A DNA stretch of 42,474 bases from Clostridia bacterium (lineage in GTDB: Bacteria; Bacillota; Clostridia; Oscillospirales; Acutalibacteraceae), in NCBI GenBank assembly GCA_017428085.1, contig JAFRRP010000001.1, forward strand, positions 1-42,474, in the 5' to 3' direction. The translations under genes were made by a program, and so were the position numbers. Below the pieces are notes generated by a model that did no database searches, was not told the DNA's origin, and saw only the letters and a list, made by a program, of their open reading frames with translations. Positions 7,949 to 17,400 of the stretch are shown here, one piece after another. How positions within the stretch are numbered: the stretch's first letter is position 1; each line of letters opens with the position of its first letter.

Positions 7949-7977
7949 AATCATATTATCGAAAAAAGGATCGCGAT

Positions 7978-9456
7978 ATGAACGATTTTACGAGAGAACA
8001 ATACGCCTATGAACGTTCCCGCGGAAGGGGGCGCGTGATCGTCTGCGCCGTACTGACGCTGGTGCTGGCGGCCGCCGTGTTTGCCGGCTGCTTTCTGATC
8101 CTTTCCGACCGGGCGGAGCGTGATCCCGTTCGCACGGCGGAAGAGACCATCATAACGAATATCTCCGCCAACATGATCAACGCGATCGACCCTGCCGTCA
8201 TCGAGGCCTACCGCGCTTCTCATCACACAGCAGCCAATCAGTCCCGGTACTGTTATGAGCCATCCGATGGATTTTTGACGCCCTCATGCGTCAATACCGA
8301 TATCACCGCGGACTGCGTCGGCGCCGTTACCTCGCTTACCATCGACATGAAGGAGAACAACGATCTGACCGCGCTGCCGTATTTCTCCAATTTAAATGTG
8401 CTGCGGATCGCCCACGCGGAATTCCTGACGGATGCGGACATTGCGGAGATGAACCGGGTGAACCTCTCCGAGGTGGAATTCATCATCGACCGGAACGATA
8501 TCACCAATAGGCAGAAGTTCGCCGATTTTTCCCTTTGTACCGCCCCCAACAAGCATATCACGCTGAACAACGCGGATTTCATCAACGAAAATACCGCCTA
8601 CGCGATCTATCATCTGTTCGGCAGATATTATCCTTCCGTGGTGTGTACGGGGCTGAACTACGATTTCTACAAGCAGATCGACGACCGTCTGCAGACGTTG
8701 ATCGAACAGGTACATTTCGACAACTGCGTGACTGATAAGGACCGTTTGCTGAAATGCCTTGTCGTGGTGATGAAGCACCTGTACTATGACGACGAGGTCT
8801 CCGATTTTTCCATGAACAACAACGCGCTGTACGAGTCCAGCTCCATCTATGACCTCGTGACGTGGTACAACGATTGCCAGCTCTCCTCCAACCTGCTGAA
8901 CGGGAAGGAGATTGGCTACGGCTGCTGTACCAATTTTACCTCGCTGCTGCTGGCGGTGTGCGTCAAGCTGGATTACGAGGCGTATATGGTGGACGGAAAG
9001 CGCAGCGCCGATACGGGCTTTCTGCACGACTGGCTCTACGCCCCGGCGGACGGGACCTATTACTGCATCGACATGACGGAAACCAACCGCTGGTTCAAGC
9101 GCAGCGCGGGGATGTTCCACGGCTATAACGGGACCTTTATCGAAGGCGATAAGGATATCATGGACGACCCCGATTTTTACGCGCGGTTCCAAAAACAGAT
9201 CTTTGAGACGTATAACAACGAGATCTTCCGCGATTACGTCTTTTTCGACGATCTGAATACGCTGGTCCCGCAGATCGATACCACCCGCAACACGGTGACG
9301 TATAACTTCGCGGCGTCCCCCGTGGTGAAATATATCCCCGATTACGAGCCGGGCCGCAGGGAAGCGAGAACCAAGTCCGCCGCGGCGGGCGCGGCGGTGC
9401 TGCTGATCGGGCTGGTCGTGACGGCGATCGTCGCAAAAAAACGCCGGGCGTACTGA
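7978..9456 (+). CDS. Membrane-anchored transglutaminase-like protein
   Basis: The protein has 492 residues with an N-terminal transmembrane segment (about 17-41: VIVCAVLTLVLAAAVFAGCF) and a C-terminal one (about 464-485: AAAGAAVLLIGLVVTAIVA) ending in basic KKRRAY. The large middle part is therefore probably outside the cell. A transglutaminase/protease-fold triad is visible: Cys316/Cys317 in GYGCCTNF, His350 in FLHDWLYA and Asp365 in YCIDMTE. A leucine-rich-repeat-like stretch (about 118-165, SLTIDMKENNDLTALPYF) precedes it. Members of this fold cleave or crosslink peptides or act as wall-modifying proteases; the substrate cannot be read from the sequence. It is monocistronic, with its own promoter and an AAGGATCG ribosome site. 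Confidence 0.7.
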   Translation: MNDFTREQYAYERSRGRGRVIVCAVLTLVLAAAVFAGCFLILSDRAERDPVRTAEETIITNISANMINAIDPAVIEAYRASHHTAANQSRYCYEPSDGFLTPSCVNTDITADCVGAVTSLTIDMKENNDLTALPYFSNLNVLRIAHAEFLTDADIAEMNRVNLSEVEFIIDRNDITNRQKFADFSLCTAPNKHITLNNADFINENTAYAIYHLFGRYYPSVVCTGLNYDFYKQIDDRLQTLIEQVHFDNCVTDKDRLLKCLVVVMKHLYYDDEVSDFSMNNNALYESSSIYDLVTWYNDCQLSSNLLNGKEIGYGCCTNFTSLLLAVCVKLDYEAYMVDGKRSADTGFLHDWLYAPADGTYYCIDMTETNRWFKRSAGMFHGYNGTFIEGDKDIMDDPDFYARFQKQIFETYNNEIFRDYVFFDDLNTLVPQIDTTRNTVTYNFAASPVVKYIPDYEPGRREARTKSAAAGAAVLLIGLVVTAIVAKKRRAY

Positions 9457-9477
9457 CGCCGCGGCGAGTTTTGAGAC

Positions 9478-9697
9478 GTAGCGCGGCACCTCAGTGCCGC
9501 AATAGACAACAGGAAGCAGTCGGAAAGAAACAAAGCGTTCAGTGCTTGGGTTGTTTTGCTCAATTGACAGCGATTCTTTGATTTCAATACCCGTCTTATC
9601 TTTTTTTTCAGTGCAGAGCGATTGAATATTCCTGACGACTGATTACTGACGACTGGGCTTGATCCGGCTTCTCGAAACTCAGATATCAATACTCAAA
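9478..9697. repeat. GTAGC hairpin plus heptad element between convergent genes
   Basis: This 9457-9732 gap starts with a GTAGC hairpin (GCGGCAC-CTCA-GTGCCGC, 9478-9500) identical to the one at the dxs end. Further right are in-register 7-mers in the inverted sense (TGACGAC, TGATTAC, TGACGAC at 9633-9653). A degenerate run follows (ACTCAGA, TATCAAT, ACTCAAA; 9677-9697). The matching left arm is not clearly preserved. No coding potential is apparent in the gap. Confidence 0.65.
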
Positions 9698-9732
9698 ACT
9701 GTCTTGAACTGCCGGCCGGTAAGATAGAAGCG

Positions 9733-10203
9733 TCAATTTAACAACGCGATGCCCAGGTTGAGATACCCCGCGAAGGTCACCCAAACGATATAGGGGATCA
9801 TCAGGTACGCGGCGGTTTTGTCGATACGGCTGAATTTCACGGTGGTGACGACGATCAGCGCCAGCAGGATGATCAGCCACACGAAGGCGGCGGTGTACGC
9901 GCCGAAATTGAAAAAGATGATGGTCCAAAAAAAATTGAAGACCAGCTGGATCCCGTAGAACAGCAGCGCGCTGTTCTTTTTTTGTTGCTCCGCTGTCGCC
10001 GTCAACACGCGGTAGCTGGCAAGGCCCATCAGCACGTACAGAATCGTCCACGCTACGGGAAACAGCCACGCGGGCGGCGACAGGGGCGGTTTGCTGACGG
10101 TATCGAAAAGGTCCATTCGGCTGCGTGAGATCAGCGCCGCCAGTCCGCCGGTCAGCAGCGGCAGCGCCAGACAGAGCAGCAGGGGTTTCAGTTTGATTTT
10201 CAT
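9733..10203 (-). CDS. tspO: TspO/MBR family tryptophan-rich sensory protein
   Basis: TspO proteins are small five-helix membrane proteins that bind porphyrins and related ligands; bacterial members are tied to stress and tetrapyrrole signalling. The start is ATG at 10203 (156 aa), preceded by AAAGGTGA at good spacing; the in-frame ATG at 10236 lies inside clpC. Five hydrophobic segments are visible, with the family blocks KPPLSPPAWLFPVAWTILYV, NFFWTIIFFNFGAYTAAFVW and the closing WVTFAGYLNLGIALLN. The gene begins 7 nt after the clpC stop and its ribosome site overlaps the end of clpC, so it should be the last gene of the clpC transcript. That pairing suggests a stress role but does not prove it. 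Confidence 0.88.
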   Translation of the reverse strand: MKIKLKPLLLCLALPLLTGGLAALISRSRMDLFDTVSKPPLSPPAWLFPVAWTILYVLMGLASYRVLTATAEQQKKNSALLFYGIQLVFNFFWTIIFFNFGAYTAAFVWLIILLALIVVTTVKFSRIDKTAAYLMIPYIVWVTFAGYLNLGIALLN

Positions 10204-10210
10204 AAAGCAG

Positions 10211-12688
10211 TCACCTTTCTGTCGGTATTTCTTCATTGGTTTGCGCGCGTATGATTTCGGTTTTCACTTCGCCGTCCTTTGCCGTAAAACGTACCGTGTC
10301 CCCGGCGTGCAGCGCGTCGCTGATGATGGCGTGGGCGATGGGGTCCTCCGCCTCCGTTACGATCAGCCGTTTCAGGTATCTTGCGCCGTAGGCGGCGTCG
10401 CAGCCGTGGTCGGCAAACCAGTCCACCGCGCCGTCGTCAAAATCCACGTTGATCTCCATCCCCGCCAGCCGCAGGCGGATCTCCTCCAGCAGGTTGCGGG
10501 CGATGGCGCGGATGCTTTCCTGGGACAGCTTCCGGAAGATCACGGTCTCGTCCACCCGGTTGAGAAATTCCGGTCGGAACAGCTTTTTCAGCTCGCTTTC
10601 CACGGCGGAACGGACGGCGCTTTCCCCGTTCCCCGCGCCCGTGCCGAAGCCCATACTGCCCGCCGCGCCGTTGACGATCCTGTCCCCGGTGTTGGAGGTC
10701 ATGATGAGGATGCAGTTACGGCAGTCCGCCGTGCGCCCCTGGGAGGAGGTCAGCACGCCCTCGTCCAGAATCTGCAGCAGCGCGTTGAAGATCTCCGGGT
10801 GGGCCTTTTCGATCTCGTCGAACAGGATCACGCTGTAGGGCTTGCGGCGGATCTGCTCGGTCAGCTGGCCGCCCTCCTCAAAGCCCACGTAACCGGGAGG
10901 GGAACCCACCAGCCGCGACACCGTATGCTTTTCGGAAAACTCCGTCATGTCCAGCCGGATCAGCGCGTCCGCGCTGCCGAAAAAGGTCCTGGCCAGCTCC
11001 TTTGCCAGCGCCGTTTTGCCCACGCCCGTCGGCCCGCAGAACAAAAAGGAGCCGATGGGGCGCAGCGGGTCCTTGACGCCGCTTCGGCCGCGCTGCACGG
11101 CGGAAGCCACCTTATGCACCGCCTCGTCCTGTCCGATTATGGTCTTTTTGATGTCGTCCTCCAGCGTCAGCAGCCGCGATTTTTCGCTCGCCGTCAGGTT
11201 TTCCACCGGTATCCGCGTCCATTCGCTCACCGCCCGGGCGATATCCTCGCTTCCCACCTGCAGCGCTGCGCCGCCGTTTTCCAGCCACGCCGCCTTTTGC
11301 TCTGCCAGCATCCGCCGGGTCTCTTTTTCCCGGTCCCGAATCTCGACCGCCCGTTCAAAATCCTGCGCGTTCACCGCCTCCGCCTTTGCCTTGTTCAGCT
11401 TCGCGCAGTCGGCCTCCAGCGTCCGCACCTCCGGCGGGTAGTCGTCTTTTTGCAGGCTCACCCCCGCCGCCGCCTCATCCACCAGGTCGATGGCTTTATC
11501 GGGCAGAAAACGGTCGCTGATATACCGCACGGACAGCTCTATGGAGGCCTTCAGCGCCTCGTCGCTGATGGTCACGCCGTGGTGCGCCTCGTAGCGGGGC
11601 CGCAGCTCCTTTAAGATCGCCAGCGTTTCCTCCTTCGTCGGTTCGTTGACCGTCACGGTCTGGAAACGCCGTTCAAGCGCGGAATCCTTTTCGATGTTCT
11701 TACGGTATTCTTCCACGGTGGTGGCGCCGATCAGCTTCAGCCCGCCCCGGGCCAGCACGGGCTTTAAGATGTTGGCGGCGTCCACCGCGCCCTCGGCTGA
11801 ACCGGTGCCGATCAGGTTGTGGATCTCGTCGATGAACAGGATGATGTTCCCGGCATTCACCGCCTCGTTGACGGCGCTGCGGATGCGTTCCTCAAAGTCG
11901 CCGCGGTATTTGGCGCCCGCCACCATGCCGGTGAGCTCCAGCGATCGGATATCCGCGTTTTTCAGCAGGTCCGGCACCTCGCCGGAGGCGATCTTCAGCG
12001 CCAGCCCCTCCACCACCGCCGTTTTTCCCACGCCCGGTTCGCCGATCAGACAGGGGTTGTTTTTGGTGCGTCGGCAAAGGATGCGGATCACGCGGTCGAT
12101 CTCCTTCTGCCGTCCCGCCACAGGGTCGATACGCCCCGCCCGTGCCTCGTCCGTTAAGCTGCGGCTGTATTTTGACAGCGTCGTCAAAGCGCTTTTCCGG
12201 TTCTGCCGCACTTCCGCCGGCCGCGCGTTCCCGTGCAGCGCCGCCGGATCGGCGCCGGTGTTTTTTGCGATCTCCTGGCACATGTCTGCGGGCACCACGC
12301 CCATTTGCGTCAGCAGCCGGTTCCCGAGGCATTTGCCGTCCCGCAGCACGGCCATCAGCAGATGCTCGGTGCCCGTTACGCTGCCGTTCGCGGGACCGGA
12401 AAAGCTGACAGCGGTTTCTATGATCCTGCGGCAGCGGGGGGTGATGTCGTCCACGGTCAGTTCCGTAGGGACGCCGATCCCCACGGAGCCGCGGATCTTG
12501 TCGTAAAAGCCGTTATACGTCACCCTGCGGGACTGCAGAACGATGCCCGCCACGCTGGTGGGATCCTTCAGCAGACCGGCGAGGATATGCTCGCTGCCGA
12601 CGTACGTATGTCCCATGTCCTCGGCGCAGTTGACGGCGTTGTTCAGCGCCAGATTGGCCTTTTCGGAAAAGCCGGTGAATTTATACAT
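10211..12688 (-). CDS. clpC: ATP-dependent Clp protease ATPase subunit ClpC
   Basis: ClpC is a Hsp100 unfoldase that feeds substrates to ClpP; in Firmicutes it recognises proteins marked by arginine phosphorylation. The 825-residue product has the double Clp N-domain (about 1-145), AAA module 1 with Walker A GEPGVGKT (216-223), a middle domain with a UVR-like motif (NAQDFERAVEIRDREK, near 440) and AAA module 2 with GPTGVGKT (about 552-559). It also has a candidate ClpP-docking loop containing MGFG. The start ATG at 12688 follows AAAGGGG. It lies downstream of mcsA-mcsB, as in CtsR operons, but a terminator and a heptad element separate it from mcsB. tspO follows with a 7-nt gap. Confidence 0.95.
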   Translation of the reverse strand: MYKFTGFSEKANLALNNAVNCAEDMGHTYVGSEHILAGLLKDPTSVAGIVLQSRRVTYNGFYDKIRGSVGIGVPTELTVDDITPRCRRIIETAVSFSGPANGSVTGTEHLLMAVLRDGKCLGNRLLTQMGVVPADMCQEIAKNTGADPAALHGNARPAEVRQNRKSALTTLSKYSRSLTDEARAGRIDPVAGRQKEIDRVIRILCRRTKNNPCLIGEPGVGKTAVVEGLALKIASGEVPDLLKNADIRSLELTGMVAGAKYRGDFEERIRSAVNEAVNAGNIILFIDEIHNLIGTGSAEGAVDAANILKPVLARGGLKLIGATTVEEYRKNIEKDSALERRFQTVTVNEPTKEETLAILKELRPRYEAHHGVTISDEALKASIELSVRYISDRFLPDKAIDLVDEAAAGVSLQKDDYPPEVRTLEADCAKLNKAKAEAVNAQDFERAVEIRDREKETRRMLAEQKAAWLENGGAALQVGSEDIARAVSEWTRIPVENLTASEKSRLLTLEDDIKKTIIGQDEAVHKVASAVQRGRSGVKDPLRPIGSFLFCGPTGVGKTALAKELARTFFGSADALIRLDMTEFSEKHTVSRLVGSPPGYVGFEEGGQLTEQIRRKPYSVILFDEIEKAHPEIFNALLQILDEGVLTSSQGRTADCRNCILIMTSNTGDRIVNGAAGSMGFGTGAGNGESAVRSAVESELKKLFRPEFLNRVDETVIFRKLSQESIRAIARNLLEEIRLRLAGMEINVDFDDGAVDWFADHGCDAAYGARYLKRLIVTEAEDPIAHAIISDALHAGDTVRFTAKDGEVKTEIIRAQTNEEIPTER

Positions 12689-12727
12689 GCGTGATTGCCC
12701 CTTTCGGCATTGGAAAAGGATACATCG

Positions 12728-12868
12728 AGTCGTAAGTCGTAAGTCGTGAGTCGTAAGAGAAGAGCTGTTTTGTCAGTACAGGAGATCTGTGGTATTTCAC
12801 AAATATAGGAACGCCCGAAGGGCTTCTCACGACTTACGACTTGCGACTTACGACTTTTGCGCAGCAAA
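12728..12868. repeat. Best-preserved inverted heptad element, upstream of clpC
   Basis: Four in-register heptads on the left (AGTCGTA, AGTCGTA, AGTCGTG, AGTCGTA; 12728-12755) face four inverted heptads on the right (CACGACT, TACGACT, TGCGACT, TACGACT; 12828-12855). The 72-bp core carries, in minus-strand sense, GCCCTTCGGGC followed by GTTCCTATATTT, the same core seen at 24705 and 34293. A small TTTGC-GCA-GCAAA hairpin (12856-12868) caps the right side. The arms could fold into a 30-bp hairpin in the clpC leader. Confidence 0.88.
12775..12802 (-). promoter_or_regulatory. Possible clpC promoter inside the heptad element
   Basis: On the minus strand TTGTGA (12802-12797), a 16-bp spacer and TGTACT (12780-12775) form a weak promoter-like match within the element core, downstream of the mcsB terminator. 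If used, the clpC leader would begin with the left heptad arm. The match is modest, so read-through from mcsB is an alternative. Confidence 0.3.
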
Positions 12869-12871
12869 GAA

Positions 12872-12905
12872 AAAACAGCATCGACATCGTAATCAATGCT
12901 GTTTT
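12872..12905 (-). terminator. Terminator after mcsB
   Basis: A perfect 10-bp stem (AAAACAGCAT at 12872-12881 and ATGCTGTTTT at 12896-12905) with a 14-nt loop lies 24 nt beyond the mcsB stop. In minus-strand sense it ends in a T-run, so it would terminate or attenuate mcsAB transcription before clpC. Confidence 0.7.
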
Positions 12906-12928
12906 ATTATATGGCAGTTCGTATGATT

Positions 12929-13951
12929 TCATTCACCGTCGGCGTTCAATTTCCGCCGTACGTATTCGGCCCGCAGCTCGTCCCGCTGGGCGGAGGTGAG
13001 CTTCGCGCCCGCCGTTACGTTCAATGCGGCGGGCTGCAGCGAAACGAACATCTCGCTGATCGCGTCGGGATCGGCGCCGTTCAGTCCGTACAGCGCCCCC
13101 AGCCGCACCCACGAAAGCATCTCCATCATCTCGTCGGTGGAAAGCAGCATGGCGTTTTTCAGCACGCCCTCCGCGCGGGTGATCCTGTCGCGCACGCCGA
13201 TATCCTTCACAAAATCGGCGGCGGCCGTGTGTTCCCGCGTGGCGATCTGCATGGCAAGCGTCTTCAGGTTGGCGATGGCCTCCGCCTCAGTGATGCCCAT
13301 GCTCACCTGATTGCTGATGCGGAAGATATCGCCCTTGACGGAGGCGGCGTCGCCGTAGCTGCCGCGCACGTTCATGCCCAGCTTCGCGATCATGGAGGCG
13401 AATTTGCTCATGCCGCCGGTCTTGGAAAGGGCGGGCAGGTGCATCATTACCGACACCCGCAGCCCCGTGCCCAGATCTCTGGGGTTCTGGTTCAGGTAGC
13501 CCAGCCGGTTATCAAAGGCAAATCGCAGCCCGGCGTCCAGCGCGTCGTCATAGGCGGCGGCATTCCGGTAGGCCTGTTCCGGCGCAAGGCCCGGCTCGAT
13601 GGCCTGGATGCGGATGTGGTCTTCCTCGTTCAGCATGATGCTGATGCGCTCGTCCTCCGTCAGCAGCAGGACCCTGCCTTCGGTGCCGGAGGTGAATTCC
13701 GGGCTGATCAGATGGCGTTCCGCCAGCGCCACGGCCTCATAAGGGTACAGGCGGCTCATGTCGATGACGCGCATCTTCTTGCCGGCTTTTTGCAGCGTTT
13801 CGCACACCTTGCGGTTTACGGCGGCCCGGCGGGTGGCGTTCAGCCGGACGGGGAAGGGGACGCCGTCGATATTGCGTGCCAGCCGCACGCGGGAGGACAG
13901 CACCGTATCGCCCTGCGGATAAGCGGTTTTCGCGTTCGTTCCCGTGCTCAT
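12929..13951 (-). CDS. mcsB: Protein arginine kinase McsB
   Basis: McsB phosphorylates arginine side chains, tagging proteins for ClpC-ClpP and inactivating the repressor CtsR in species that have it. The 340-residue protein belongs to the phosphagen (ATP:guanido) kinase family: TVLSSRVRLARNIDGVPFP near the N-terminus, NEEDHIRIQAI in the middle and GTGLRVSVMMHLPALSK in the catalytic region. It lacks the N-terminal domain of creatine kinases, as McsB does. Its start overlaps the mcsA stop by 4 nt (ATGA), so the two are translationally coupled. McsA is its activator. Confidence 0.95.
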   Translation of the reverse strand: MSTGTNAKTAYPQGDTVLSSRVRLARNIDGVPFPVRLNATRRAAVNRKVCETLQKAGKKMRVIDMSRLYPYEAVALAERHLISPEFTSGTEGRVLLLTEDERISIMLNEEDHIRIQAIEPGLAPEQAYRNAAAYDDALDAGLRFAFDNRLGYLNQNPRDLGTGLRVSVMMHLPALSKTGGMSKFASMIAKLGMNVRGSYGDAASVKGDIFRISNQVSMGITEAEAIANLKTLAMQIATREHTAAADFVKDIGVRDRITRAEGVLKNAMLLSTDEMMEMLSWVRLGALYGLNGADPDAISEMFVSLQPAALNVTAGAKLTSAQRDELRAEYVRRKLNADGE

Positions 13952-14457
13952 ACCTGCGCCTCCTCTGCCGAAAGCCGGCGGATCTCGTCCCGCAATTGGG
14001 CTGCCTGCTCAAAATTCTGCTCGTCGATGGCCCTGTTCAGTTTTTCCTTCAGCTCCGTGATGCGATGTTCGCGCAGCGTATCCTCGCTTGCGCCGTTCGG
14101 GATCTTGCCGGTGTGGACGGCGCTTCTGCCGTGGATCTTTTGCAGCGAGGGCTTCAGCTTTTCGCCGAATACCCGGTAACAGTCCGGGCAGCCGGGCTTG
14201 CCGGTCCGGGTGATATCCTCGAACGTAAAGCCGCAGGTCTCGCAGCGCAGCGCGCGGTTGCCGGCGCGCCTGACGTCCGTCACGGAAAACGCCGCGCCCG
14301 GCAGATTGCCGAAGCCCCCTCCGAAGCCGGGGAACACGTCCGTCACGCCCAGGGCGGCGGCGCATTCCGCGCACAGGTGGATCTCGGTATACTCGCCGTT
14401 TGCTATTCGTTTCAGATGCGTTGTCGCGTCTGCCCGCTGGCAGTTCTGACAAAGCAT
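13948..14457 (-). CDS. mcsA: McsA, zinc-binding activator of McsB
   Basis: McsA activates the arginine kinase McsB. The 169-residue protein has two zinc-ribbon-like Cys clusters (CQNC near residue 3 with CAEC near 28; CETC near 85 with CPDC near 105) and a C-terminal UVR motif (LNRAIDEQNFEQAAQLRDEI), the classical McsA layout. ATG at 14457 follows AAAGAGG. It starts 30 nt downstream of the large permease gene, and the short A/T-rich gap (TAATAATATTTATTATAAAA) may contain a -10 element, but no clear CtsR operator is seen. In Bacillus and many Clostridia ctsR precedes mcsA; here an ABC permease does. Confidence 0.92.
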   Translation of the reverse strand: MLCQNCQRADATTHLKRIANGEYTEIHLCAECAAALGVTDVFPGFGGGFGNLPGAAFSVTDVRRAGNRALRCETCGFTFEDITRTGKPGCPDCYRVFGEKLKPSLQKIHGRSAVHTGKIPNGASEDTLREHRITELKEKLNRAIDEQNFEQAAQLRDEIRRLSAEEAQV

Positions 14458-14487
14458 GTCGATCGCCTCTTTTTATAATAAATATTA

Positions 14488-17400
14488 TTATTCCACGGAT
14501 TTCAGGGACAGCACCATATCCACTTTTTTCAGCTTCTGGTGCAGCACCAGATTGACGGAAAGGATGATCAGCACCGTGATGCCCAGCGCGATCAGGTAGC
14601 TGTACCACTCGATCTCCTGCCCGTACATGACCGTGTCGATGGCCGTAAAGCGGATCAGCAGCGAATGCAGTCCCATGCCCAGCGCCAGGCCGAACAGGAT
14701 GCCGAACAGGGAGATGATCACGTTCTCCCGGTAGATATAGCGGCTGACCTCTCTGTCCACAAAGCCCAGCACCTTCAGCGTGGCAAGCTCCCTCGTGCGC
14801 TCAATGATGTTGATGTTGGAGAGGTTATACAGCACGATGAACGCCAGCACCAGCGCGGAGAGGAAGAAGATCAGGATCACCAGCGAAAGCGCGTCGGTGA
14901 TGCGGGCGATGGTGTTGGTGGTATCGGAGGTGTACGCCATGGCGGTCACGCCGTCGATCTTCATGATATCGGTGGCAAGCAGCCCCTTGGCGTTGGTCAG
15001 GATCTCGTCCCCGGACGCCTTGATGCTGGGGGCGATCTTACCCATGGCGTAGCCGTAGACCGGCTCGGCGCCGGTGGCCTGCCGGTAGACGGCGGGCGTC
15101 ATATAGATATAGTGGAAGGCGTAGTTCTCCACGATGGCGCTGACGGTAACGGAATAAGAATGGCCCTCGCCGTCGGTAAAGACGATGGCTTCGCCCACGT
15201 CGGTCTTCGTGTCGTCGGCCAGCTTTTCGGTGATGATGGCGCCGCTGTCGTCCAGCGTGTATTTCTGTCCGTCGGTCCTGCCCCGCAGGTCCACGTAATC
15301 GTTCAGCTCCGCGGGCACGGCAGGCACCAGCACGTAGGTCTCCAGCGTTTTGGAGCTGCGTTCGCTGCTGCCTGTCATGGATTTCATGGAGATCAGCAGC
15401 GCGGATTCCACCCGTGCGTCGTTTTTGATCTGCGTGAACTCGTAGGAGGGGCTTTCGGCGCTTTGGTGCGTGCTGAAAACCACCTCGAAATCGTATTGGG
15501 AAATGGGGTCCTCCCGGTATTGCTTCGTGATGATGGCGCTGATGGAGTTGTACATGCCTAGGCTCGCCAGCAGCAGCGCCGTACATCCCGCGATGCCCAG
15601 CAAGGTCATAAAGAACCGCTGCTTGTTGCGGAACAGGTTACGCATGGTGACCTTGCGGGAGAAGTTGAGCTTGTTCCAGATGAACCCGATATGCTCCAGC
15701 AGGATGCGCTTGCCCACCTTCGGCGCCTTGGGGCGCATCAGCACGGCGGGGCGCAGCCGCAGCTCCCGGAAGATGGTGACCATGGTGACAAGCGTAGTAC
15801 ACGCCAAGGAGATCAGCAGACTGATCCCGGCGTACTGCCACGGGAACAGGTAGGTCATATCCGGCAGCGAGTACATGATGCTGTACGCCGAATTGATGGC
15901 GTAGGGGAAGACCGTGATCGACAGCGCGATACCGATCAGCGAGCCGAACACGCAGGCGGACAGCGAATAGATCACGTATTTCAGGGTGATGGAACGGGAG
16001 GTATATCCCAGCGCCTTATAGGTGCCCAGCAGCACCCGGTCCTCCTCCACCATGCGCGTCATGGTGGTAAGACAGATCATGGAGGAGATCAGGAAGAAGA
16101 AAATGGGGAAAATGTTGGAAAGGACGCGGATATTCTTGACGGACTGGCCGTAGCTGGCGTAGCCCGGGGTGTCGTCGCGGTTGTAGACGCTCCACTTGAT
16201 GGTGTCCAGCTTGCTGTAAAGCTCCCGGGCGGCGCTGAGCTGTTCCTCCGCCGCCAGCAGCCCGGAATCCAGCGATTCCAGCGCCTCGGCCCGCTTCTGC
16301 TTCGCCTTGGCCAGGTTTTCCGGCGCGGAGGCGATCTGCGTTTTCAGCTCGTTGAGCTTCGCTTCCGCTTCCATTTTGGAGATCTGCAGCTGGATGGCGC
16401 CGCTTTGCACGTCATAGCCCGCCGCCTGCAGCTGCGCGCTGACGCTTGCCAGCTCCGCTTCCGCGGCGTCCAGCTCGCCCTTGGCCTGCGCCAGCGCCAG
16501 CGTGGCGGTGGTCAGGTCGTTCTTGCGCTGTTCCAGCAGGGGCGTCAGCTGGTCCAGCACCGCCTGCTTCTCGTTGATCTGCATCTCCTGCTGCGCCAGC
16601 GCGGCCTTCTGCTGCGCCAGATACGGCGCCAGTGAAACGGCCACCTCTCCGGCAAGTCCCTGAGCGGTCAGCCCCCGCACGGAGTTGTAAAGATCCGGGT
16701 ACGTCGCCTGCATCATGGAGATGATGGCCTGGATCTGGTCGTTGTTGTAGGCGTTCACCTGCGCGTCGTTCAGCTGCTCCAGAATGGCTTCGCCCGCCTC
16801 GATCATGGACTGGGTCGTGGCAAGCGTAGCTTTGGCGTTGTCCAGTGAATTCTGCGCGGACTGGCACTGGGCCGCCACGGTGTCGTACTGGTTTTTATAC
16901 AGCTGCAGCTCGGCGTTTTTCTGGTTGTAGAGCTGCTGGTACCGGGCGATGGTCTGCAGCTTCTGCGAATAGGTGGCGATGGCGGCGTTGTATTCCGCGC
17001 TGCCGCTGTTGACGGCGGACTGGGCGTTCGCGAATTTGGTGTCGAATTCCTGCTGCGCTTTTGCCAGCGTTTCGGGACCGTTATTCACCAGTTCTTCCAG
17101 CGTGGCGATGGTTTCATCCAGCTCTTTCAGGGAATCGGAAACGGTGGAGGAGCTGCTTTCGATCTTTTCCTCGGTCTCCGCGATGGTCTGTTCCAGCTGG
17201 GGCTTCAGCGTCTTGGCCCGCAGCTGCGTCTGCTCGTCGGAGATGCCCTCGATCGCCTCGACCACCGGCTGTACGTAGGCGAAATACTCGTCGGAGTACG
17301 GGTCCAGCGCGGAGGCGTTCTGCACGGTCACGTAGATCTCGGAATAGTAGTCGGCGGTGAAGGCCTCCTCCGGGATGTAGATATAGGTGCCCACCTTGCC

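Noticed and set aside
14458..14487. CtsR operator upstream of mcsA
   Set aside because: The A/T-rich gap resembles a -10 region but lacks the direct GGTCAAA-type heptamers of CtsR sites; none was seen upstream of clpC either.
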